Positions 1 to 5,414 of a stretch of 5,618 nucleotides of DNA are shown here, in pieces (position 1 is the first letter of the stretch; every line of letters begins with the position of its first letter). The stretch is from Porphyromonadaceae bacterium. Its GTDB lineage: Bacteria; Bacteroidota; Bacteroidia; Bacteroidales; Paludibacteraceae. The notes beneath the pieces were generated by a model, which ran no database searches, was not told the DNA's origin, and saw nothing but the letters and a program-made list of their open reading frames with translations. Where the stretch lies: positions 1-5,618 of the forward strand of contig CAJPPQ010000080.1 in the NCBI GenBank assembly GCA_905372605.1. Direction: 5' to 3'. The position numbers were made by a program, and so were the translations under genes.

Positions 1-5
1 GACTG

Positions 6-37
6 CAAAAGTAATACTTTTTTTTGAATTGACAAGC
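6..37 (-). promoter_or_regulatory. Bacteroidota-type promoter for a leftward gene outside the window
   Basis: Read on the minus strand, positions 13-6 are TACTTTTG, an exact match to the TAnnTTTG -7 element used by the primary sigma factor of Bacteroidota. A TTG (positions 36-34, partial match to the TTTG -33 element) lies 20 bases upstream, close to the usual spacing of about 19. Transcription would start near the window edge and run left, so the gene it serves is not visible. The -7 element lies inside a perfect 7-bp inverted repeat, AAAAGTA-A-TACTTTT, at 7-21. Confidence 0.55.
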
Positions 38-78
38 AGTTGGTTATATTTTTTTGCTTTGAGAGTATATTACGAAAA

Positions 79-104
79 TTTTCTCAGCCAACAGGCTAAG
101 AAAA
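79..104 (-). terminator. probable intrinsic terminator of prs
   Basis: On the minus strand this reads as an 11-bp stem, TTTTCTTAGCC / GGCTGAGAAAA, around a TGTT loop, followed by TTTT. One pair (positions 98 and 85) is G-U on the minus-strand RNA but would be a C-A mismatch on the plus strand, so the structure favours leftward transcription. It starts 76 bases past the prs stop. The U tract is short (four), so termination may be incomplete. The rest of 1-180 holds no convincing gene. Confidence 0.55.
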
Positions 105-180
105 CTCTCTTATTACACCACTCTTGGCAATATGCTTTTTCTATTATAGTATTGACATACTGCTATATGGAAATATCTTA

Positions 181-1122
181 TCAGAGCAGATACTGTTCGC
201 TAATAGACTTATTGTAATACACATTCGATATGGTATCTCCAAACATATCGGCTACCGACAGTATTTTCACTTTTGGACACTGGGCGGTATCGAACGGAAT
301 AGAATCGGTACAGATAAGTTCCGTCAGCTCCGAATCCATTACATTTTTCACGGCATTGCCCGACATCACTGCATGCGTAACCATAGCTCTCACGCTATTA
401 GCTCCGTTTTGCTTCATCAGATTGGCGGCTTTTGCCAGCGTACCTGCCGTATCTGCCATATCGTCTATTATCACCACATTTTTGCCCTGCACTTCACCGA
501 TAATACTCATCGAAGCTACTTCGTTGGCTTTCACCCTACTCTTATGGCACAACACGAGTGGCACTCCCAAATGCTTGGCATAGGAATTGGCTCGTTTCGA
601 GCCGCCTACGTCGGGCGAAGCTATTACAAGATTTTCGAGATGGAGGCTTTTCAGATAAGGTATAAATATGGTAGAAGCATATAGGTGATCGACAGGCAAG
701 TCGAAGAATCCCTGTATCTGGTCGGCATGCAAATCCATAGTTATAATTCTGTCGACTCCAGCTGTGGTAAGCAAGTCGGCTACAAGTTTAGCTGCGATAG
801 AGACACGCGGTTTGTCTTTACGATCTTGACGAGCCCAACCGAAATATGGCATCACGGCAATAATCTTGTATGCCGAGGCGCGTTTGGCGGCGTCTATCAT
901 CAAGAGAAGTTCCATGAGGTTGTCGGACGTAGGGAAAGTCGATTGAACGATAAATACATAACATCCGCGTACCGTTTCGTCGTAATATACGGCAAACTCT
1001 CCGTCGGAGAAAGTAACCTTCGTTTTTTTACCAAGCTCACAATCAAGCGAACTGCAAATCTGCCGTGCTATATATTCCGATTTCTCGCCCGAGAAAATTT
1101 TAAAAGGGAGTTTTTGAGACAT
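181..1122 (-). CDS. prs: ribose-phosphate diphosphokinase (PRPP synthetase, class I)
   Basis: This cytosolic enzyme transfers pyrophosphate from ATP to ribose 5-phosphate. The product, PRPP, is the precursor for purine, pyrimidine, NAD, histidine and tryptophan synthesis. The 313-residue length is normal for class I enzymes (E. coli about 315) and the protein is intact. Visible motifs are FSDGE (38-42), the ATP-binding region YFGWARQDRKDKPR (93-106), the metal and pyrophosphate segment TMDLHADQIQGFFD (128-141, with His132), the catalytic loop residues Lys194 and Arg196, and the PRPP loop IIDDMADTAGT (218-228). The start is supported because KIFSGEKSEYIARQI begins the family alignment a few residues later. 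The leader is AT-rich without a Shine-Dalgarno sequence. The gene appears monocistronic, with its own promoter near 1204-1237 and a terminator near 79-104. Large antisense open frames over it are shadows. Confidence 0.98.
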   Translation of the reverse strand: MSQKLPFKIFSGEKSEYIARQICSSLDCELGKKTKVTFSDGEFAVYYDETVRGCYVFIVQSTFPTSDNLMELLLMIDAAKRASAYKIIAVMPYFGWARQDRKDKPRVSIAAKLVADLLTTAGVDRIITMDLHADQIQGFFDLPVDHLYASTIFIPYLKSLHLENLVIASPDVGGSKRANSYAKHLGVPLVLCHKSRVKANEVASMSIIGEVQGKNVVIIDDMADTAGTLAKAANLMKQNGANSVRAMVTHAVMSGNAVKNVMDSELTELICTDSIPFDTAQCPKVKILSVADMFGDTISNVYYNKSISEQYLL

Positions 1123-1203
1123 TTTTCTATAAATTATTGAATTAAAAAGCCGTCTGATTATTAATTATTTACTGTAACATCGAATATCTAAATTTAGACT
1201 ATG

Positions 1204-1237
1204 CAAAGGTATATTTTTTTATACAACTTTCGGCAAA
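1204..1237 (-). promoter_or_regulatory. prs promoter (TAnnTTTG type)
   Basis: On the minus strand positions 1211-1204 read TACCTTTG, an exact match to the Bacteroidota -7 element. A TTTG (1237-1234) lies 22 bases upstream, slightly further than the usual 19 or so, and is a plausible -33 element. Transcription would begin near 1197-1199, giving a prs leader of about 75 bases with no obvious structure. A perfect palindrome, TCTAAATTTAGA (1187-1198), lies right at the predicted start and could be an operator. Confidence 0.65.
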
Positions 1238-1286
1238 AAAATTACTGCTTTCGGTTGTCCGAAAGTTCCACTTATAAAGTTATAAG
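1225..1286. repeat. cluster of inverted repeats upstream of the prs promoter
   Basis: AACTTTCGG (1225-1233) is a perfect inverted match to CCGAAAGTT (1259-1267). A second direct copy of the core, CTTTCGG (1248-1254), forms a tighter 7-bp hairpin with CCGAAAG (1259-1265) around TTGT. Five bases past the hairpin core, CTTATAA-AG-TTATAAG (1271-1286) is another perfect palindrome. The first arm abuts the predicted -33 element of prs. These could be regulator-binding sites for prs, or structure in readthrough RNA from the protease gene. No regulator family is recognisable from the motif. Confidence 0.5.
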
Positions 1287-1305
1287 ATAATTATTGCTAT
1301 CGGAG

Positions 1306-1343
1306 AAAAAGCAGGTTACCCTTTCTTTGAGTAACCCGCTTTT
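1306..1343 (-). terminator. intrinsic terminator of the lipoprotein-protease operon
   Basis: On the minus strand the RNA forms a 13-bp stem, AAAAGCGGGTTAC / GTAACCTGCTTTT, around an 11-base loop, followed by further T-rich sequence. The pair at 1337/1313 is G-U on the minus strand but a C-A mismatch on the plus strand, which fixes the direction as leftward. It begins 27 bases past the protease stop codon and separates that operon from prs. Confidence 0.85.
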
Positions 1344-1370
1344 AATTAACAAACTATAACCATCTATTAC

Positions 1371-4292
1371 CTAATTCTTTATCACCTGCCGAGTATCTAC
1401 AGTCTCACCATTTATGATGAGTTTCACCACGTATGTGCCGGCGGTAAGACCTGCAAGCGATACCGTTTTTGCGGTAGCTGCTGCCGTAACGGGATACGAC
1501 TGTACGCTTAGGTTTTGTACGTCGCTTATCTCCATTGTGGCATTGGTGATACCTGCTGCCAGACGATATGTGATAGTAAGCTGATTATCTGTCGGATTTG
1601 GCGATAGCGATACTATCGCTCCGTTGCGAACAGTGGCACGTACCGAGTCGTAGTCTTTGAAGCCGTCGGCAGTGGCGACTACTTCGAGTTTGTAGTGCTG
1701 AGTCGAAGTCGGAGTTACGGTGAGGTTCAAACCACGAGCTACGGTATCGCCCTTTTGGTCGAACCACGTGTATACGGCATCTTCGCTTATCGGCTCTGCC
1801 CTGAACGACACAGGCTCTGCCGGGAGTACTGTCTTGTTGTCCACAGCCTTTGCCTTGAAGTAAGAGTCTCTTTCAGAGTTGCGGATAGCGATGTAGGTCT
1901 CGCCACCGATGAGTTCTTTACCTTCTTTTTCGTTGTCGACATACTCGGCTATATCGAACACAAACTCATTATTTTCAGGTTTCTCCTGAGTGAAGAAGTT
2001 TACTTCGGCTTCGAGCAAATAGAGTTCTTCGGGTTGTAAGACAAGGCGTTCTATCGTAGCGGTAGGCTCGGTAAGGAGTATCTTGTTTTTATCGACCACC
2101 TTGAAACCCTTACCCGCAAAGTCGCTCTTCTGCCACAATTCGAACAAGTTACTGCTCATATTGAGGTATACATCCGCATACTTATTGAGCAGCTCGCCAA
2201 GTTCGTTATAGCGGAGCGAGTACGACAAGCTAAAGGTACGAGGCTCTTTAAACGGATTACCCACTGAGACAGTACTTTTATTTAGTTTACCTTGTAAGAA
2301 TGTTATATTACGCCAAGCGACATTTTCGTTGTTTTTTACAAATTCACTAACACTCATGTTGGATTCATCCTCTTTCCATATTGGATTTCCATCGTGGACA
2401 CGTGCAAGCAGACAATAATGCCAAAGTTGCTCGTCCTTAAAACATTCCGAATAGTATCCAGGCTTTGGAAAATGCCATTTTACTTTGAATACTTTACTAC
2501 TATGAGGAGGAATATCCGGAACAGCAATACCTTCCATATTGCCAATATAACCACTTTTTATGTAATAAAAACCACCTAATATGATATCAGATTCTCCACA
2601 CCTCAGTGGCTCCTGACCTAACCAACTCCTATTCCACCACAAGTCTACACCGGCCTTAGTCCAATTTAGTATAAGAGTATCATTAATGGACGAAGGATAA
2701 TCACTTTTGTTGTGTATCCGAACACAGATATTATAATCCTTATCTTCGATAGGGTCTACCTTATTGCCATCCATATCTTCTATCCAGATATCCGGACTTG
2801 CCCATGCCCTCAATACTCCACTATTGGTATTACCTACGTCCGAGATAGTATCACAAATATAGAGGTCGGCAGGAGGATTACCTCCCATACCATCGAGTGT
2901 TACAGCACCCGTATTTTGTGGATCCAACCACGGCTGTAATTTTCGTCTATTGTCCGTAGATTCGTTACCAGTCCACGAAACACTGAATTTGCCGTACCAG
3001 TCAGGTTTGTTTATGGCATAACAACTTGCATATCCTCCGTGTAATTGTCCAATTATTTTATGATTACTATTTAGAAGGGGCGAACCCGAAGAACCTCCTT
3101 CGGTGGTACCTTTTGACCATATTACTCGCCAATGAGTACCATTGAGACTTGTATTATCGTCTCTATATTTTGTTGACTGAGGAATAATTGAATATTGAGA
3201 AATTTTTTTTACATCACCCCTTGGATGGTGAATACCTACTCCTCCATTACCAGAATTACCGCTTCTATCCCAGCCAAGGTAGTAAAGTTTTATATTATTA
3301 TTATTTTTGGGGTCTTCCTGCAAAGATATTAATGCAAAATCAGACACTGAATTATTGGCAACAACATTTGCGCCTACTGTTGAGTAAATAGGAGGTTCTT
3401 CTGTCGGATTACTACAAGTAGGAACTTCATAATTCCAATAAAAAGACCAATGACTGAGATTGGGGTCTGATATAGCATCATATTTTTTACCATTAGCCCA
3501 ACCACCCAAACAATGGTCAGCAGTTAAAAATAGAGGACGTTTATCGTTTGCAGTAGTATTTATAAGAGACCCCGTGCAGTAACGATTCCCATTTACTAAT
3601 ATTAAAGCAATTGCATTTTTCTCTTTTTGCCAACTTTTTCCTTTGGGGCAGTTTATATTTATATTGCAGTTACCGGAAGCTCCCAAACTTTTTTGTCCAT
3701 TGTAAATATTGATATATCTATACCCTTGTACAACATAAGCGATAGATATTATACCCTGATTTCTGACATTCTTAGGTTCGTAATATTCCAATACTATTTT
3801 ATCACCGTAAACCAATCCTGTTGCAAATCCCTGTACTTTATCCTTTGTCCCTTTATTATTCGCAGATGTAAATGCACCTAAAGTACGTTTTTTATCATAG
3901 CTGTAAACAAAAAATTTAGCTCCGTCAGGCAACCAGAATTTATCGTACAAAAGATTTATTGATAGAGCATTAGGGCAACTAATAGATAGTCTCCACAATC
4001 TGCTTCCGTCGGGTAGATTTACCCATTGTCCCGAATTGTTAAGATTGTAATTAACAGGGTGAGAGTAACCGAACCTTGGAGGAACACCGTTACTATCATC
4101 CTCTTTGTCTTCCCTATTTATCCTAACCATATCCAGCGAGGGCATAACTTTGTTTGGAATATTCTGTTCCGATACTTTTTCCAAGGTATTACCGAAACTA
4201 ATAGGTTTTTCATTCGTACTTATCTGGCTATAAGACTCTTGATTTATGAGACACAATAATCCGGATAATACTATAAAAATCAACTTTTTCAT
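1371..4292 (-). CDS. secreted lysyl-endopeptidase-like serine protease with T9SS C-terminal sorting domain
   Basis: This is a predicted extracellular or surface trypsin-fold protease that cuts after lysine. Layout of the 973 residues: signal peptide 1-22; propeptide to about 201; protease domain about 202-467; CARDB-like beta module about 475-668 (SPDIWIED, LLARVHDG, NVAWRNITF); beta modules about 670-810; Ig-like module about 815-889; T9SS sorting domain about 893-973 (LSPNP, LAGLTAGTYVVKLI). It matches Achromobacter lyticus protease I, as I recall that sequence. The triad is His260 (TADHC), Asp318 (VSDFAL) and Ser402 (GGSSGSP). Asp431 (PDWYG) matches the lysine-specificity Asp225, and His418 (GQLHGG) matches His210. 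Six cysteines fit its three disulfides: 209-424, 215-293 and 239-261. Lys201 precedes the mature-like start, suiting self-processing. Four sites match the Bacteroides O-glycosylation motif D(S/T)(hydrophobic): Asp481, Asp538, Asp849 and Asp882. Translation is probably coupled to the lipoprotein gene 5 bases upstream. GC content jumps near residue 670. Confidence 0.93.
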   Translation of the reverse strand: MKKLIFIVLSGLLCLINQESYSQISTNEKPISFGNTLEKVSEQNIPNKVMPSLDMVRINREDKEDDSNGVPPRFGYSHPVNYNLNNSGQWVNLPDGSRLWRLSISCPNALSINLLYDKFWLPDGAKFFVYSYDKKRTLGAFTSANNKGTKDKVQGFATGLVYGDKIVLEYYEPKNVRNQGIISIAYVVQGYRYINIYNGQKSLGASGNCNININCPKGKSWQKEKNAIALILVNGNRYCTGSLINTTANDKRPLFLTADHCLGGWANGKKYDAISDPNLSHWSFYWNYEVPTCSNPTEEPPIYSTVGANVVANNSVSDFALISLQEDPKNNNNIKLYYLGWDRSGNSGNGGVGIHHPRGDVKKISQYSIIPQSTKYRDDNTSLNGTHWRVIWSKGTTEGGSSGSPLLNSNHKIIGQLHGGYASCYAINKPDWYGKFSVSWTGNESTDNRRKLQPWLDPQNTGAVTLDGMGGNPPADLYICDTISDVGNTNSGVLRAWASPDIWIEDMDGNKVDPIEDKDYNICVRIHNKSDYPSSINDTLILNWTKAGVDLWWNRSWLGQEPLRCGESDIILGGFYYIKSGYIGNMEGIAVPDIPPHSSKVFKVKWHFPKPGYYSECFKDEQLWHYCLLARVHDGNPIWKEDESNMSVSEFVKNNENVAWRNITFLQGKLNKSTVSVGNPFKEPRTFSLSYSLRYNELGELLNKYADVYLNMSSNLFELWQKSDFAGKGFKVVDKNKILLTEPTATIERLVLQPEELYLLEAEVNFFTQEKPENNEFVFDIAEYVDNEKEGKELIGGETYIAIRNSERDSYFKAKAVDNKTVLPAEPVSFRAEPISEDAVYTWFDQKGDTVARGLNLTVTPTSTQHYKLEVVATADGFKDYDSVRATVRNGAIVSLSPNPTDNQLTITYRLAAGITNATMEISDVQNLSVQSYPVTAAATAKTVSLAGLTAGTYVVKLIINGETVDTRQVIKN

Positions 4293-4309
4293 AACATTTA
4301 CCTCCTTTT
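4293..4309 (-). promoter_or_regulatory. strong Shine-Dalgarno sequence of the protease gene, inside the upstream gene
   Basis: On the minus strand the sequence is AAAAGGAGGTAAATGTT followed by the protease ATG. GGAGG ends 8 bases before the start codon, ideal spacing. The same bases encode the last codons of the lipoprotein (AAA AGG AGG TAA). Directly after that TAA comes ATG TTA TGA, a three-codon frame whose stop overlaps the protease ATG, a layout suited to reinitiation. The prs and lipoprotein leaders in this window lack any such motif. Confidence 0.85.
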
Positions 4310-4747
4310 AAATTCTAAGCAATTCTTGCTATCATTATAATATAGTTTTAAAATATTGTTATCTATCGTATATTTATCAACTGTATTTAGACTTTTTACA
4401 AACGAAACGCCGTCTCCAATTTCGTTTATTTTCGTCCCTATCAACCTTGTTATTGATATAGAAGAAGTTTTGATATCAATAGTATACGTGCCAATGAAGT
4501 TGTTTGTAGAAGATACTGCTGTTAAAGAGTCTGCTGTTTCCAAAAACTTCAATATATAGCACATTTCACTGTTCGGCTCAGGTGTTTTATTCGTGTTGTT
4601 TGCCACATCGACAAAGTTTACCAATTTCCATTCCGTGTTTTTCAATGGATTTTTGTTTTCCTTTTTCTTCTCGCACCCGCCTAAAACTATAAATGCTCCA
4701 ATGAGCAATATCGCTGCGGGTAATATTTTAGAAATTAACTTTTTCAT
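4298..4747 (-). CDS. META/HslJ-like lipoprotein, possible partner of the downstream protease
   Basis: This 149-residue lipoprotein is first in a two-gene operon. A positively charged start (MKK), a hydrophobic stretch at 8-22 and the lipobox LGGC put the lipidated cysteine at position 25. The residues after it (EKKKEN) are mixed and largely basic and do not match the acidic surface-export signal described for Bacteroidota lipoproteins, so it may face the periplasm. The remainder resembles the META/HslJ fold in pattern: LKNTEWKLV (35-43), NNFIGTYTID (82-91), SISITRL (96-102), then SFVKSLNTVDKYTIDNNILKLYY (115-137) and LEF near the end. The family assignment is by pattern only. HslJ of E. coli is linked to novobiocin resistance, but no general biochemical activity is established. 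Cys63 and Cys143 could form a disulfide. Asp73-Ser-Leu fits a Bacteroides O-glycosylation motif. The stop lies 5 bases before the protease start. GC content is low (about 35%), as in the first two thirds of the protease gene. Confidence 0.8.
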   Translation of the reverse strand: MKKLISKILPAAILLIGAFIVLGGCEKKKENKNPLKNTEWKLVNFVDVANNTNKTPEPNSEMCYILKFLETADSLTAVSSTNNFIGTYTIDIKTSSISITRLIGTKINEIGDGVSFVKSLNTVDKYTIDNNILKLYYNDSKNCLEFKRR

Positions 4748-4799
4748 CGCTATAAAAGATTAATTTATTTGTATTCTGCGGTGTATTTATGGGGCATAC

Positions 4800-4889
4800 A
4801 CACAAAAGCCCTTGTTTTTGTGTATTTTCCCTGCGTGCTCCATTCGACGAATTCATTAAAAGCATTAATTATAGCCTGATACACAAAAA
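4800..4889 (-). repeat. three-part inverted repeat in the lipoprotein leader
   Basis: TTTTTGTGTAT (4815-4825) is a perfect 11-base inverted match to ATACACAAAAA (4879-4889). Its inner part, TTTTGTGT (4816-4823), also matches ACACAAAA (4800-4807) to form a smaller 8-bp hairpin with an 8-base loop. The central segment can pair with only one flank at a time. In a minus-strand transcript this lies about 50-140 bases before the lipoprotein start, so it could act as a switch in the leader. No ligand motif is recognised. Confidence 0.4.
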
Positions 4890-4902
4890 TGAGAACAAGC
4901 TA

Positions 4903-4956
4903 CTCCGTCTCTTAGCACCTCTTCGGCACTAAGCGGAGCGGGCGACAATGCCGAAG
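4903..4956. other. predicted H-type RNA pseudoknot in a GC-rich intergenic island
   Basis: Stem 1 pairs CTCCG (4903-4907) with CGGAG (4934-4938) and CTTAG (4911-4915) with CTAAG (4929-4933), with TCT bulged. Stem 2 pairs CTTCGGCA (4921-4928), inside the stem 1 loop, with TGCCGAAG (4949-4956). All pairs are Watson-Crick, so the strand is not decided. Loops of 5, 0 and 10 bases are compatible with coaxial stacking. Downstream are further short stems: ATTTAT/ATAAAT (4967-4983), TCGAT/ATCGA (4983-5000), GTAGC/GCTAC (5003-5021) and TACCG/CGGTA (5048-5065). The stretch 4921-5040 is about 52% GC by hand count, far above the rest of this intergenic region. It could be a small RNA, a structured leader, or a repeat. 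It matches no RNA family I can name. Confidence 0.4.
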
Positions 4957-5285
4957 CGAGGAAGGTATTTATAGCGAATAAATCGATGGAAATCAATCGA
5001 CAGTAGCTCGCGGGTGGCTACACACGAAACGTCCGATACTTGTTTGGTACCGTCAGTTCTCGGTAAGTCGATCGTTACGAAACAGCTTACAATAGAGTCT
5101 ATCAAAAAACATACAATATACGTAAGCATATTTTTGTAAATATATTTTCGGTAAAAATAGCGATTGTTTTTCAATTACCAAATTTTTCGGCGTTAAAAAT
5201 ACATAAAAACGCATTTTATTTATGACAGTCCGTATTCTACCTGATAAAAGTTTATGCTTAGGTATCCGCTTAGTTCGCTTTTTTA

Positions 5286-5293
5286 TAACTTTG
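5286..5293 (+). promoter_or_regulatory. upstream -7 element toward the asparaginase gene
   Basis: TAACTTTG matches TAnnTTTG exactly and lies 121 bases before the asparaginase start codon. No clear TTTG is present at the expected -33 distance, so this may be a weak or secondary promoter, or a chance match in AT-rich DNA. Confidence 0.35.
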
Positions 5294-5357
5294 TACCTAT
5301 TGAATCTACAGTGTGGCAAGCAGATAGAGAGTCTGTCTGCAATTCGACATTTTTTTG

Positions 5358-5365
5358 TAATTTTG
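5358..5365 (+). promoter_or_regulatory. likely asparaginase promoter, -7 element
   Basis: TAATTTTG matches TAnnTTTG exactly and is the nearest such element to the asparaginase gene. Transcription would start near 5371, giving a leader of about 45 bases with no Shine-Dalgarno sequence, which is normal in this phylum. A -33 TTTG is not visible at the usual spacing. Confidence 0.5.
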
Positions 5366-5414
5366 CCTCACAAAAAACGTAATCTCGACATCACTCTCTG
5401 AGACAGCAATTTTT

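Larger units (their letters stand above)
4748..5414. other. 667-base divergent intergenic region
   Basis: This region separates the leftward lipoprotein-protease operon from the rightward asparaginase gene. It contains competing inverted repeats (4800-4889), a GC-rich island that can fold into a pseudoknot (about 4895-5090), a very AT-rich stretch (5100-5220, roughly 20% GC), and two exact TAnnTTTG elements pointing right. No exact TAnnTTTG element pointing left was found, so the promoter of the lipoprotein operon is not identified. No open frame here is convincing as an intact gene, although three consecutive minus-strand frames look like broken coding sequence. Confidence 0.7.

Noticed and set aside
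124..684. 186-codon open frame on the plus strand, plus the 151-codon frame at 685-1140
   Set aside because: Both lie antisense to prs, whose family motifs run through the whole region. Their translations show no recognisable domain.
1585..2039. Secondary open frames inside the C-terminal third of the protease gene, on both strands
   Set aside because: The protease frame here encodes clear Ig-like and T9SS sorting domains. The other frames are by-products of the higher GC content.
4868..4873. TATAAT on the minus strand as a promoter of the lipoprotein operon
   Set aside because: Bacteroidota primary sigma factors use TAnnTTTG rather than TATAAT, and the nearest TTG-like -35 element is 19 bases away, a poor spacing.
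4789..4932. 47-residue plus-strand open frame starting MGHTHKSPC
   Set aside because: It overlaps the inverted repeats and pseudoknot, has no promoter at a sensible distance, and matches no family I recognise. It is more likely a shadow of the repeat-like sequence.
5129..5136. TATTTTTG on the plus strand as a third promoter toward the asparaginase gene
   Set aside because: It matches the -7 consensus but sits in an extremely AT-rich stretch, 278 bases from the gene, with no -33 element. Chance is likely.
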